Below, one piece after another: positions 8,985-17,389 of a DNA stretch of 64,000 bases; position 1 is the first letter of the stretch; every line of letters starts with the position of its first letter. The notes under the pieces were generated by a model that saw only the letters and a program-made list of their open reading frames with translations, did not search any database and was not told where the DNA came from. Both the position numbers and the translations under genes were made by a program. Origin of the DNA: Streptomyces sp. R21 (lineage in GTDB: Bacteria; Actinomycetota; Actinomycetes; Streptomycetales; Streptomycetaceae); NCBI RefSeq assembly GCF_041051975.1, contig NZ_CP163435.1:8834501-8898500 (forward strand). Direction: 5' to 3'.

Positions 8985-9350
8985 TCAGGCGGCGAGGGTG
9001 GGGTAGTCGGTGTAGCCGGTCGCGCCGCCGCCGTAGAAGGTGGCGGGGTCCGGGGTGTTCAGGGGTGCGCCGGAGCGTACGCGCTCGACGAGGTCGGGGT
9101 TGGCGAGTGCCATGGTGCCGACGGTGACCACATCGGCCAGGCCGTCTTCGATGTCCTTGGCGCGGGTGGAGAGATCGGCACCGCCCCGGTTGAGGATCAG
9201 CGTGGTCGGCCACAGCTTCCGGAGGGTGTGCAGGAGTTCCTCGTCGCTGCCGTGGCCGATGTGGAGGTAGGCGAGGTTGAGGGGGGCGAGGGCGCGCAGG
9301 AGGTGCGGGTAAAGGGACGGTGGTGTGGCTGTGTGCGGAACCGTGTCGGA
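8985..9350 (-). pseudogene. Old Yellow Enzyme (alkene reductase) C-terminal relic
   Basis: The frame ends with ALANPDLVERVRSGAPLNTP and FYGGGATGYTDYPTLAA. With LLRALAPLNLAYLHI upstream, this is the usual end of NADH:flavin oxidoreductases of the NemA/OYE class. The N-terminal two-thirds, including most flavin-binding residues, are missing. Homology stops at about 9350, and a 7-bp tandem repeat follows within 45 bp. Confidence 0.7.
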
Positions 9351-9391
9351 TACAAGTACCGCATGCCGGCCGATATGGTCGAGCAGGATGC

Positions 9392-9466
9392 CGGCGACCG
9401 GCGACCGGCGACCGGCGACCGGCGACCGGCGACCGGCGACCGGCGACCGGCGACCGGCGACCGGCG
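9392..9466. repeat. Tandem repeat, unit CGGCGAC, about 10.7 copies
   Basis: Seventy-five bases consist of the 7-bp unit CGGCGAC repeated without visible interruption. The unit is not a multiple of three, so each copy gained or lost shifts any frame crossing it. It lies between the OYE relic and the convergent-side end of the esterase gene, and is probably a slippage-prone tract rather than a coding one. Confidence 0.95.
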
Positions 9467-9536
9467 GTCCGGTCGCCGGCATCGCGGTGGTGCGGCCGTC
9501 CGGCCGACAGGCCTCTCCGCCAGGTGCGGCTTCAGC

Positions 9537-10448
9537 TCACGCGCCGAGGTGCTTGCGGAGCCACTGACCCATCTGCTGGATCGCCTGGTCCACCTCGGGT
9601 ACGCGCCCCGCGCCCAGGACGAACGAGTGCTGTCCCTCAGGCAGCGAGTGGACCTCGGAAGTGACCTTGAAGTCCGCGAGGCGGCGGCCGAGTTGGGCGC
9701 CGTCGTCGGCGAGGGTCTCGTACTCGCCGTAGTGGACGACCGTGGGCGGCAGGCCGGTCAGATCGGCGTTCACGAGGCTGATCTTCGGATCGGCGAAGTC
9801 CACTCCGGGCTCCTGGAGCCAGGCTCCACGGAAGAGCTCCAGGGTGTTCCTGCTGAGCATCTTGTCGTTGTCCTCGTTCTCATCCACCGACGCGTTCTGG
9901 ATGGTGAGGTCGGTCCACGGCGAGACGCTGACGATCGCGCCCGGGGTCGCCTCGCCCTGCGCGAGTAGGCGCAGCGGGAGCAGCACCGCGAGGGTGCCGC
10001 CGATCGAATGGCCCGTGCTGCCGATGTTCCGCGGCTCGTAGCCCTGCGAGAGCAGCCACCGGTAGGCCGTCTCGGCGTCGTCGAGCTGCGCGGGGTAGGG
10101 GTGTTCGGGCGCCAGGCGGAAGTCCACGACGAGGGAGCGGGCTCCGGCGGCCTTGGCGATGTGGCCCGCTGCCTTGCGGTCGGAGTGCATGGAGGCGGTG
10201 ACGGATCCGCCGAAGTGGAAGTGGAGAAGTGCCTTGTCGGGGTCGGCGCCCTCGGGGATGGCCCAGAGGGCGGGGACGCCGCCCGCGTCCACCTCGGCGT
10301 ACGTGACGCCTTCCGGCTCGGTCGACGCCTTGTGGTTCGAGTCCACGATGTCGCGGATGACGGCCAGGTCGAGACCGGGTGTCGACGACTTCGCGCTCAC
10401 ACTCGCGAGGAACTCCGCGAACTCGTGTGCCTCTTGGCTTACTCCCAT
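9537..10448 (-). CDS. Alpha/beta hydrolase esterase of the hormone-sensitive-lipase family
   Basis: 303 aa. Oxyanion motif HFHFGGSV (about 76-83; canonical HGGG is here HFGG), nucleophile elbow GHSIGG (about 144-149), a DE-containing acid loop and the catalytic His in LPEGQHSFVLG near the C-terminus. SV-W-x-DL after the elbow is typical for this family. It should hydrolyse small acyl esters in the cytoplasm. Its promoter region is nearly the same as that of the reductase at 20874-21887, suggesting common control by an HxlR-type protein. Confidence 0.85.
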   Translation of the reverse strand: MGVSQEAHEFAEFLASVSAKSSTPGLDLAVIRDIVDSNHKASTEPEGVTYAEVDAGGVPALWAIPEGADPDKALLHFHFGGSVTASMHSDRKAAGHIAKAAGARSLVVDFRLAPEHPYPAQLDDAETAYRWLLSQGYEPRNIGSTGHSIGGTLAVLLPLRLLAQGEATPGAIVSVSPWTDLTIQNASVDENEDNDKMLSRNTLELFRGAWLQEPGVDFADPKISLVNADLTGLPPTVVHYGEYETLADDGAQLGRRLADFKVTSEVHSLPEGQHSFVLGAGRVPEVDQAIQQMGQWLRKHLGA

Positions 10449-10514
10449 GGTGCTGCTCCTTGTCGGGCGGGTGCCGTGCCGCGTTCCCCCGCGGCGGGCG
10501 GGTCGATGTACTGG

Positions 10515-10560
10515 TCATGACGCTAGTAGCTGAGTATGTGAAAGTGAACTCAGGTGAGTC
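10515..10560 (-). promoter_or_regulatory. Promoter/operator duplicated from the HxlR-reductase intergenic region
   Basis: The sequence TGACGCTAgtaGCTGaGTATgtg followed by AAAGTgaACTcAGG matches 21948-21985 with few changes, at a similar distance from the start codon of the minus-strand gene. The half-sites AAGT-2-ACTC (10542-10551) correspond to AAGT-2-ACTT there. A GATGGATGTG segment just beyond resembles the HxlR start at 22003, but the HxlR frame does not continue. The remaining 10590-11040 shows no supportable gene. Confidence 0.55.
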
Positions 10561-11041
10561 GGAGTCACCTGATGGATGTGCGGAGGCCCATGACGGGGCA
10601 TCGGGCATGGATCCTTCATGGCGCCTGCCGGGCGGGTCGCGACCTGTGGACCGGACCGCCCGGGGCCGGTGGGGCGAGTGCGTGCGACGCGCCTGTGGGC
10701 GGCGCCCGCGCCGGCGATCCGGGGATTCTGCCGCCGCGTCCAGCTTGGCTTCGGTGCGGTCGCGTGGCGGTGGGTGCGGGCGCGACAGCAGGGCGCGAGT
10801 GCGCCCTGCCTGCATCGCGCGGGCTTGCCTGCCTCGGCCGGCCGTACCGGTAGGCCTGTCGGCTTGCCGAGCAACTGGTCAGGCCGACGGAATCGGCGGC
10901 GATCCGGCCGCCGGACTGTCCTGTGTCCGCGACCGTGGAGGCGCACATGACTTCATGGATGAGAAGGCGTGCTTGTCGGAGTCCTGGGATCCGTTGGGCT
11001 GGGCCGTCATTGCACACCGGGCATCAGCGACTGCACGGGTG

Positions 11042-11881
11042 CTACTCCTCGAGGAACTGAATGGCGTGCTTCAGGAAGCGCTCGGGGTACTGGAACTGCG
11101 CTCCATGCCCGGCGTCGGGGTAGATCAGCAGTTGAGCGTTGGGGATGTTCTGGGCGAGGTGCCAGGAGTTGATCGAGGCGATCATCACGTCGTTCTCGCC
11201 GTTGAGGACCAGCGTCGGCTGGGTGATCGCGTTCAGGTGGGCGTAGGGGTTCTCGCCCGGCAGCGGTTCCGCGTAGGCGATGGTCGCTTCGAACTGCGCC
11301 TGTGCGACTGCGGGCGAGCTCGGCGGGTCCTGGTCGGCCCGCTGGTGGCGGCGCTCCCAGAAGGCCTTGCCTGCTTGCTTCGCGGCTTCCGAGCGGCCGA
11401 AGAACAGGAAGAGGAAGTCCTCCAGGGTGGGGACCGGGTTCAGGGCGTACTGAGGCACCTGGGGGTCACTTGTCGGGTCCCCGCCGCGGAGGCCGGTGCC
11501 GAGCAGGAGGAGCTTGCGTACCAGCTGGGGGTGGCGCAGCGTGACCTCCTGCGCCTGGAAACCGCCGAGCGAGAAGCCGAGCAGGTCGACCTGCTCCAGC
11601 CCCAGTGCGCGGATGACCGCGGCGATGTCGTCGGCCATGTCCTCCATCCGGTTACGCGGCGTGCCCGATGACGAGGCGATGCCGCGCCCGTTGAACAGGA
11701 TGACCTCACGGCCTTCGGCCAGGCCGTCGGTGAGCAGCGGGTCCCAGTTGTCCATTCCCCCGCGGAAGTGCTGGAGCAGGAAGATCGGGACGCCGGAGGG
11801 CTTGCCCCAGCGTCGGTAGGCGAAGCGGTCGCCGTCGACATCGATGTACTGGGTCGGTGCGGTCACATGGGTGTCACTCAT
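11042..11881 (-). CDS. Alpha/beta hydrolase
   Basis: 279 aa. Typical order: LLQHFRGGMDNWDP oxyanion region (about 35-48), nucleophile elbow GFSLGG, acid in NGENDVM, and the His loop YPDAGHGAQFQYPERF. I start at the ATG at 11881 because AGAAAGG precedes it; a longer reading would run into the operator region. It is a paralogue of 14586-15452 and of the tail relic at 7385. It diverges from the TetR gene at 12012 across two palindromes and is the probable target of that repressor. The substrate is unknown. Confidence 0.85.
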   Translation of the reverse strand: MSDTHVTAPTQYIDVDGDRFAYRRWGKPSGVPIFLLQHFRGGMDNWDPLLTDGLAEGREVILFNGRGIASSSGTPRNRMEDMADDIAAVIRALGLEQVDLLGFSLGGFQAQEVTLRHPQLVRKLLLLGTGLRGGDPTSDPQVPQYALNPVPTLEDFLFLFFGRSEAAKQAGKAFWERRHQRADQDPPSSPAVAQAQFEATIAYAEPLPGENPYAHLNAITQPTLVLNGENDVMIASINSWHLAQNIPNAQLLIYPDAGHGAQFQYPERFLKHAIQFLEE

Positions 11882-11910
11882 GGTCTGGGCCTTTCTGGAG
11901 CAGGTAGCAA

Positions 11911-11926
11911 TACGATGACGATCGTA
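11911..11926. promoter_or_regulatory. Inverted repeat TACGAT-4-ATCGTA
   Basis: Perfect 6-bp arms with a GACG spacer, 30 bp upstream of the hydrolase start and on the regulator's side of its ribosome binding site. It is a candidate TetR operator controlling the hydrolase promoter. Confidence 0.5.
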
Positions 11927-11947
11927 ATCCAATAAGTCAAGACCTTT

Positions 11948-11963
11948 GATGTCGATCGACATC
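11948..11963. promoter_or_regulatory. Perfect 16-bp palindrome GATGTCGATCGACATC
   Basis: The palindrome sits 49 bp upstream of the TetR GTG at 12012 in the divergent spacer. Length and symmetry fit a TetR dimer site; together with 11911-11926 it could repress both divergent promoters. Confidence 0.6.
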
Positions 11964-12011
11964 TATGTACGCTTGACCGCTGAGCGTCAATTGAGGAAGG
12001 GGCGGCCGATC

Positions 12012-12620
12012 GTGCGGGTCACCAAGGCGCAGGCAGAGCGCAACCGTGCCCACATCGTCGCGACAGCCGCCAGGCTGTTCCGCGAGCGCGGCTACGACGG
12101 TGTCGGTGTGGCGGAACTGATGGCGGCCGCCGGGTTCACGCATGGCGGGTTCTACAAGCACTTCCGCTCCAAGGCCGACCTGATGGCCGAAGCGTCCGCA
12201 AGCGGGCTCGCGCAGACCGCGGAACGGGCGGAAGGCCTGGACCCCGCCGAGTTCGTCGAGCGCTACGTCTCGCGGGAGCATCGCGACGGGCGCGGTGACG
12301 GCTGCACCATCGCGGCCCTCAGCGGCGACGCCGCACGCCAGCCGGCGGACATCAAAACAGAGTTCGCAGCCGGGATCGAGAACCTGCTGACGGCCCTTCA
12401 GGCTCAGAGTGATACGCCGGGGGATGCGGACCAGCGCGCGACCCGCACCATGGTGATCGACATGCTCGCCCACTCGGTCGGCGCGGTCGTGTTGTCGCGC
12501 GCATGCCCGGACGGTTCTCCGCTGGCGGACGAAATCCTCGATGTCTGCCGTGCGGGGATTCTTGCGTCACTGACACACGGCAACGTCGACGGGTCGGAGG
12601 CGGGGGGCCCGGAAGCCTGA
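12012..12620 (+). CDS. TetR family transcriptional regulator
   Basis: 202 aa. The helix-turn-helix is clear (AHIVATAARLFRERGYDGVG, then AAAGFTHGGFYKHFRSKADL), followed by a ligand-binding domain with RDGRGDGCTIAALSGDAARQ, a pattern seen in regulators of the AcrR/NemR type. I take the GTG at 12012 after GAGGAAGGGG, since earlier starts would translate the operator palindrome. It probably represses the divergent hydrolase and itself. Confidence 0.88.
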   Translation: MRVTKAQAERNRAHIVATAARLFRERGYDGVGVAELMAAAGFTHGGFYKHFRSKADLMAEASASGLAQTAERAEGLDPAEFVERYVSREHRDGRGDGCTIAALSGDAARQPADIKTEFAAGIENLLTALQAQSDTPGDADQRATRTMVIDMLAHSVGAVVLSRACPDGSPLADEILDVCRAGILASLTHGNVDGSEAGGPEA

Positions 12621-12621
12621 C

Positions 12622-12718
12622 CGCAGCCGAGTGGTCTTGCCGAGTTGCGCGGTGCGGATCGCGGTGACGTACCCGCTGTTCCGGCGCCGAGGGCGACGAC
12701 GCCGTAGTGCGTGCTCAT
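12622..12718 (-). pseudogene. Dihydrolipoamide dehydrogenase 5' fragment
   Basis: From the ATG at 12718 the minus strand reads MSTHYGVVALGAG, the N-terminal FAD-binding strand of Lpd-type flavoproteins. After a small indel another frame continues GYVTAIRTAQLGKTT, as in intact Lpd. Only about 30 residues survive. Confidence 0.6.
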
Positions 12719-12767
12719 GAGGTGCCCCCTTTCCGGGGGTTTGGTGGGTGGCGCGTGGAGCGAACGG

Positions 12768-13391
12768 TCATGCGGCGCGGTGGTGGGGCGCCAGGGTGGC
12801 GTGGATCTGGTCGCGGATGTCGGCGAGGACGGCATCGTCGCTGCGGTGCAGGTACAGCGTGGCGGTGGTGCTGACGTGGACGATCGCGGTAATCACCCGT
12901 GCCAGCGTCGCCGCGTCGGCGGCGCCGACGTGCTCGTAGCGGGTGAGTAGGCCGGCAATGCCGTCCTCGAGGCGGCCGGCAAGGGTCAGGCCCGCTTGCC
13001 GGTAGGGCTCGGCCGGGTCGCCGAAGACGAGTTCGTGCAGGTATGTGCGGCCGTTCTCGATCTGCTCCCTCACGCACTCCACGACGGGACGGATGAGGGC
13101 GATGACCCGCTCCAACGCGCCCTGTCCGACGGCGGTGTTCGCGGCGGCGAGGCCGGAATCGACGGCGGCGGCGAACTTCTCGTTCTGCACCATGATCAGC
13201 AACTCGGCCTTGGTGGACGCGTACAGGTAGAGCGTCCCGATCGCGACATCGGCCCGGCGGGCGACCTGCTGCGTCGTGACCTTGTCGACGCCGTGTTCGA
13301 CAAACAGCTCGCGGGCTGCGGTCATGATGCGCTCGCGCTTGTCCTGTTTGGCCCTCTCACGGCGCCCGATCGGCATGTCGCCGCTTCCCAT
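12768..13391 (-). CDS. TetR family transcriptional regulator
   Basis: 207 aa, with HTH in TTQQVARRADVAIGTLYLYA (about 40-59). It shares the unusual segments NGRTYLHELVFGDPAEP and VVECVREQ with the TetR at 18552 (NGRTYLREMVFGDPEEP), so the two are paralogues. AGGGAGG five bases before the ATG at 13391 fixes the start. It diverges from the four-gene catabolic operon beginning at 13541. Two tandem palindromes in the spacer make it the likely repressor of that operon. Confidence 0.88.
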   Translation of the reverse strand: MGSGDMPIGRRERAKQDKRERIMTAARELFVEHGVDKVTTQQVARRADVAIGTLYLYASTKAELLIMVQNEKFAAAVDSGLAAANTAVGQGALERVIALIRPVVECVREQIENGRTYLHELVFGDPAEPYRQAGLTLAGRLEDGIAGLLTRYEHVGAADAATLARVITAIVHVSTTATLYLHRSDDAVLADIRDQIHATLAPHHRAA

Positions 13392-13416
13392 GGGGACCTC
13401 CCTTGACAAAATTTCT

Positions 13417-13442
13417 GAGTGGACTCATAGTTGAGTGTACTC
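13417..13442. promoter_or_regulatory. Two tandem GAGTNNACTC operators
   Basis: GAGTGGACTC (13417-13426) and GAGTGTACTC (13433-13442) are the same 10-bp palindrome repeated with 16-bp centre spacing. They lie 26-51 bp upstream of the TetR start and about 100 bp upstream of the operon. This arrangement fits two TetR dimers bound side by side. Confidence 0.65.
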
Positions 13443-13540
13443 GGATTGGTTGAGCGGGGCGAGACCCCGGATGCCACACCGGGTTGGCCGGTCCAATCGC
13501 AAACGTGGATAAATAAGAAAAATTCTAGGAGTGGCGCCCC

Positions 13541-14536
13541 ATGAGAGCGTTCGTCGTCACCAAGTACAAGGAGCCGCTGCAGGAGGCGGACGTCCCCGAG
13601 CCCACCGTCGGGGAGCACGACGTGCTGGTCCGCGTGGAGGCCGCCGGGCTGAACCCGCTGGACGAGAAGATCCGCGCCGGCGAGTTCAAGCAGATCCTGC
13701 CCTACAAGCTGCCGCTGATCCTGGGCAACGACGTCGCGGGCACCGTCATCGGCGTCGGGACAGCGGTTCGCGGCTTCAAGCCCGGGGACGAGGTCTACGG
13801 TCGGCCCGACCAGGACCGCATCGGCACCTTCGCCGAGCGCATCGCCGTCGCGGAGGGCGACCTGGCGCTCAAGCCCGCCTCGATCAGCATGAATGAGGCC
13901 GGCGCGCTGCCGCTGGTGGCGCTCACGGCGTGGCAGGCGCTGGTGGGGCGCGGGAAGGTACGGCCCGGGCAGAAGGTCCTCATCCACGCCGGCGCCGGCG
14001 GGGTCGGTTCGATCGCGATCCAGCTCGCCGCGCACCTCGGTGCGCACGTCGCCACGACCGCCAGCGCTTCCAACGAGCACTTCGTGCGCGCGCTAGGCGC
14101 GGACACGGTGATCGATTACCGCACCCAGGACTTCGAGCAGCTCCTGAGCGGCTACGACCTGGTGTTGGACAGCCTCGGTGGGGAGACTCTCGAGAAGTCC
14201 CTGCGGGTGCTCAAGCCCGGCGGCAAAGCCATCGGGATCGCTGGTCCGCCGGAGCCCACTTTCGCGCGCGAGGCCGGCCTCAACCCGTTGCTGCGCCTGG
14301 CGGTCGCCGTCCTGAGCCGCAAGATCCGCAAGCAGGCGAAGAAGCTCGGCGTGACGTACGAGTTCCTGCTCATGCGCGCCAGCGGCGACCAGCTCCGCCA
14401 GATCACCACCCTCATCGACCAGGGCGTGGTGCGTCCGGTCGTGGGAAAGGTGGTCGGCTTCGACCAGACCCCGCAGGCGCTGCAGTCCCTGTCCCAGGGC
14501 GGCATCCGCGGCAAGGCCGTCATCGGCCACAGCTGA
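13541..14536 (+). CDS. NADP-dependent zinc-less medium-chain oxidoreductase
   Basis: 331 aa, quinone-oxidoreductase branch of the MDR superfamily. GroES-like half (GEHDVLVRVEAAGLNPLD, GNDVAGTV), then a Rossmann half with HAGAGGVGSIAIQLA (about 147-161). No structural or catalytic zinc cysteines are seen. The family reduces alpha,beta-unsaturated ketones or quinones with NADPH. It is first in an operon with a hydrolase, an EthD-like protein and an enoyl-CoA hydratase homologue (gaps of 33-112 bp). The gene at 20874-21887 is a paralogue. Confidence 0.88.
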   Translation: MRAFVVTKYKEPLQEADVPEPTVGEHDVLVRVEAAGLNPLDEKIRAGEFKQILPYKLPLILGNDVAGTVIGVGTAVRGFKPGDEVYGRPDQDRIGTFAERIAVAEGDLALKPASISMNEAGALPLVALTAWQALVGRGKVRPGQKVLIHAGAGGVGSIAIQLAAHLGAHVATTASASNEHFVRALGADTVIDYRTQDFEQLLSGYDLVLDSLGGETLEKSLRVLKPGGKAIGIAGPPEPTFAREAGLNPLLRLAVAVLSRKIRKQAKKLGVTYEFLLMRASGDQLRQITTLIDQGVVRPVVGKVVGFDQTPQALQSLSQGGIRGKAVIGHS

Positions 14537-14585
14537 CCCGCCGCAACCGCGACGGGCGACACAAAACAGACCAGGAGAATCCGCC

Positions 14586-15452
14586 ATGAGCAGCACCGAC
14601 ACCCCGAACGAAGCCGTCATCACCTCCTACGCGAAGGCCCCGGCCCGCACCGTCACCACTGGTGGCGTCACTTACGCCTACCGCGAGCTGGGACCGAAGG
14701 GCGGCATCCCCGTCGTCTTCTTCGTCCACCTCGCCGCGACCCTGGACAACTGGGACCCCCGCATCATCGATCCCATCGCGAAGGGCCGTCACGTCATCGC
14801 CTTCGACAACCGCGGTGTCGGGGCCTCCACCGGCCAGGTGCCGGACAGCGTCGAGGCGATGGCCGACGACGCCTACACCTTCATCAAGGCGCTCGGATAC
14901 GACAAGATCGACGTCTTCTCCTTCTCCCTCGGCGGCATGGTCGCCCAGGCCCTGGTGGTCAAGCACCCCGAGCTCGTCCGCAAGCTCGTCCTCACCGGCA
15001 CCGGGCCCAAGGGCGGCAAGGACATGGACAAGGTCGCCAGAATCACCTACTGGGACATCCTGCGCGCCACCTTGACCCGCTCGGACCCCAAGGAGTTCCT
15101 GTTCTTCAACCGCAACGCCACTGGCAAGCCCGCCGCACGCGCGTTCGTCAACCGGCTCAAGGAGCGCACCGTCGACCGCGACGTGGACATCAAGACCAAG
15201 GCGTTCCAGACACAGCTGAAGGCCATCAAGAAGTGGGGGCGCTCCACCCCCGACGACCTGTCGTCGATCACGCAGCCCACCCTGATCGCCAACGGCGACA
15301 ACGACCGCATGGTGCCCTCGGTCCTGTCGGAGGACCTGCACCGGCGCATCAAGGGCAGTGAGCTGATCATCTACCCCGACTCCGGGCACGGCGGCATCTT
15401 CCAGTACCACGACCGGTTCGCCCCCGTGGCGGTCGAGTTCCTCGCCCCGTGA
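14586..15452 (+). CDS. Alpha/beta hydrolase
   Basis: 288 aa. The oxyanion region is FFVHLAATLDNWDP, the nucleophile elbow FSFSLGG (about 115-121, S-x-S-x-G rather than G-x-S-x-G), the acid NGDNDRMVP and the His loop YPDSGHGGIFQYH. It resembles haloperoxidase/meta-cleavage-type hydrolases without a metal. GGAGAAT precedes the ATG. It is second in the operon. The first residue of the GxSxG motif is replaced, as often in this subgroup, and all three triad residues are present. Confidence 0.86.
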   Translation: MSSTDTPNEAVITSYAKAPARTVTTGGVTYAYRELGPKGGIPVVFFVHLAATLDNWDPRIIDPIAKGRHVIAFDNRGVGASTGQVPDSVEAMADDAYTFIKALGYDKIDVFSFSLGGMVAQALVVKHPELVRKLVLTGTGPKGGKDMDKVARITYWDILRATLTRSDPKEFLFFNRNATGKPAARAFVNRLKERTVDRDVDIKTKAFQTQLKAIKKWGRSTPDDLSSITQPTLIANGDNDRMVPSVLSEDLHRRIKGSELIIYPDSGHGGIFQYHDRFAPVAVEFLAP

Positions 15453-15485
15453 CAACCGTCTGACCAGGAAGAGAAGGGCACCATC

Positions 15486-16292
15486 ATGAGCACGTCACCG
15501 GCCGTCGCGCCGCTGGCAGTGAAGAAGCCTCTCACCTCCTCGATCCTGCTGTGGGTGCGGACCGACCAGCCCCGCCAGACCGGCATGGACCACTGGAAGG
15601 GCCCGCACTCGGGGATCATCTCCGCCACTCCGGGCCTGGAGGAGTACCGGCAGATCCACCTCGCCGAGCACAACCCGGGCCGGTGGCCGGCCACCGACGG
15701 GGTCCAGACCGCGATCCCCGCCGACCGGAAGATCGACGGCGTCGCGGAAGTCACCTTCCAATCGGCGCTCGCACCCCTGAAAGGGCGCAAGCAGACCAAG
15801 CTGGCCTACGCCGACGAGATCAACGTGTTCCGCCGCACCCTGCTCTACGCCGGCCCGCCGAACTCAGCCCGCTGGTACGACGTCGCAGGCCCCGGACAGA
15901 TGGTCGGTGCCCGCGCTCTGATCTACCTGCGCCGCAGGGACGGCGTCGGCGCCGGCGCCTTCCGGAAGTTCGTCAACGAGCAGCTCGCTCCCGCGCTCGC
16001 CGGCACCGGAGTACTGAGGGAACTGCGCACGCAGACGTTCCTGCCCTGGAGCGAAAAGCTCTGGGACACCCCGGACGTCGCCCACGACAACCCCCAGGAC
16101 CAGCGCTTCCACGCCTCGGTCAGCCTCGGGTTCACCGACACCGCGGCACGGGACGCCTTCTTCACCGGCAATCTGGTCCAGGAGTTGTCCGACCGGCTGG
16201 CACCGCAGGTCTCCGCGATCCACGCCTACGACGTCACCGCCGCCCTCACCTACGTCAAGAACGGCGACATCCTCCCGCACTACGAGGAGTGA
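15486..16292 (+). CDS. EthD-like dimeric alpha+beta barrel protein
   Basis: 268 aa, soluble. The first half carries DHWKGPHSGIISATPGLEEY, matching the W-x-G-P/T-H...PGLxxY signature of EthD-type ferredoxin-like folds. The second half (ALIYLRRRDGVGAGAFRKFV, then RTQTFLPW) looks like a second barrel half, so it may be an internally duplicated DABB protein. EthD family members accompany degradation pathways, but their chemistry is poorly known. It lies third in the operon after a hydrolase. I have moderate confidence in the fold and none in the reaction. Confidence 0.6.
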   Translation: MSTSPAVAPLAVKKPLTSSILLWVRTDQPRQTGMDHWKGPHSGIISATPGLEEYRQIHLAEHNPGRWPATDGVQTAIPADRKIDGVAEVTFQSALAPLKGRKQTKLAYADEINVFRRTLLYAGPPNSARWYDVAGPGQMVGARALIYLRRRDGVGAGAFRKFVNEQLAPALAGTGVLRELRTQTFLPWSEKLWDTPDVAHDNPQDQRFHASVSLGFTDTAARDAFFTGNLVQELSDRLAPQVSAIHAYDVTAALTYVKNGDILPHYEE

Positions 16293-16404
16293 GCGGCGTG
16301 GGCTCTGCTCAGCAATGCATCTGCGCCACGCTTCCCCGCCCTCCTCGCGTCCCCGTCGCCGTCTGACACCCGTCACGTATCCGAATCCGTATCCGGAGCC
16401 AGTC

Positions 16405-17235
16405 ATGAGCGAGCACAGCACCATCCACTACGAGCGCACCTCACCGCAGATCGCGAAGATCACCTTCGCCAACCCGCCCGTCAACCTCATCACCGGCGAG
16501 ACCGTCCTGCGCCTCATCGAGATCGTCGAAGAACTGGCCACCGACCCGGACATCCAGGTCGTGCTGTTCGACAGCGCCACCCCCGACTTCTTCTACAACC
16601 ACTTCGACCTGGCTGCCGCCGCCGACTTCCCCGCCCCCGAGGACCCGGAAGCGGCGCCGGCATGGACGAATCTGGTCCTGGAACTCTCCAAAGCGCCCTA
16701 CATCACCATCGCGACCATCCGGGGACGTACCCGCGGCGGCGGGAACGAGCTCGCCCTCGCCCTCGATCTGCGCTACGCCAGTCGTGAGAAGGCGATCTTC
16801 GGACAGCCCGAGGTCGGCAGCGGACTGCTGCCCGGCGGTGGCGGCGCCGAACGCCTCCCCCGGGCCATCGGACGCGACCGCGCCCTGGAAGCCATCCTCA
16901 CCAGCGACGACTACGACGCCGACACCGCCGAGCGCTGGGGCTGGGTCACCCGCGCCCTCCCCGACAGCGAACTCGACGCCTTCGTCACCACCGTCGCCGC
17001 CCGGCTCGCCTCCTTCGACCGCATCTCACTCGCCTCGGCCAAAGCCCAGATCAACCGGGCGTCCCTGCCCCCGGACGCGGACCTGGTCGCCGCGTACGGC
17101 GAGTTCGCCCACTCCCTCACCCTCCCCGGTTTCCTCACCCGGGCCGCAGGCACGCAGGCCCTCGCCGAACAGGCCGGCATCGACTTCGAATACCGTCTCG
17201 GGCACCACATCGGCGTCGCCAACCAGCAACGCTGA
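16405..17235 (+). CDS. Enoyl-CoA hydratase/isomerase family protein
   Basis: 276 aa crotonase-fold protein. The first oxyanion strand is LFDSATPDFFYNHFDL; the second is IRGRTRGGGNELALALDLRY (about 108-127), with FGQPEVGSGLLPGGGGAERL after it. GGGG-E-R-L keeps the family glycine turn. The usual first glutamate position falls in GQPEVG and is present. I chose the ATG at 16405; the earlier reading has poor composition. It is the last gene of the 13541 operon and is followed by a hairpin terminator. It probably acts on a CoA or CoA-like intermediate. Confidence 0.82.
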   Translation: MSEHSTIHYERTSPQIAKITFANPPVNLITGETVLRLIEIVEELATDPDIQVVLFDSATPDFFYNHFDLAAAADFPAPEDPEAAPAWTNLVLELSKAPYITIATIRGRTRGGGNELALALDLRYASREKAIFGQPEVGSGLLPGGGGAERLPRAIGRDRALEAILTSDDYDADTAERWGWVTRALPDSELDAFVTTVAARLASFDRISLASAKAQINRASLPPDADLVAAYGEFAHSLTLPGFLTRAAGTQALAEQAGIDFEYRLGHHIGVANQQR

Positions 17236-17246
17236 CACCCGGCAGG

Positions 17247-17288
17247 AAGCGAGCACGTACGCAGCAGATGCCGCGGCCGTGCTCGCTT
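17247..17288 (+). terminator. Terminator of the 13541-17235 operon
   Basis: Arms AAGCGAGCACG (17247-17257) and CGTGCTCGCTT (17278-17288) pair over 11 bp, ending in a short T-run, 12 bp after the operon's last stop. The loop can form an inner GC stem. Confidence 0.6.
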
Positions 17289-17389
17289 TGTCGCGAGTCC
17301 CATCTGGGTCGTCGTACGCCTGCCCGATGGGGGAGGCGAACGATGGCGCGAAGCCCGGTCACCATCGAGTACGACCGACGGATCGGGGC

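Noticed and set aside
9392..9466. Possible CRISPR array
   Set aside because: The unit is 7 bp with no spacers; it is a simple tandem repeat.
10590..11040. Possible HxlR continuation after the duplicated promoter block
   Set aside because: Only the first few codons resemble the HxlR start; no winged-helix motif appears in any frame.
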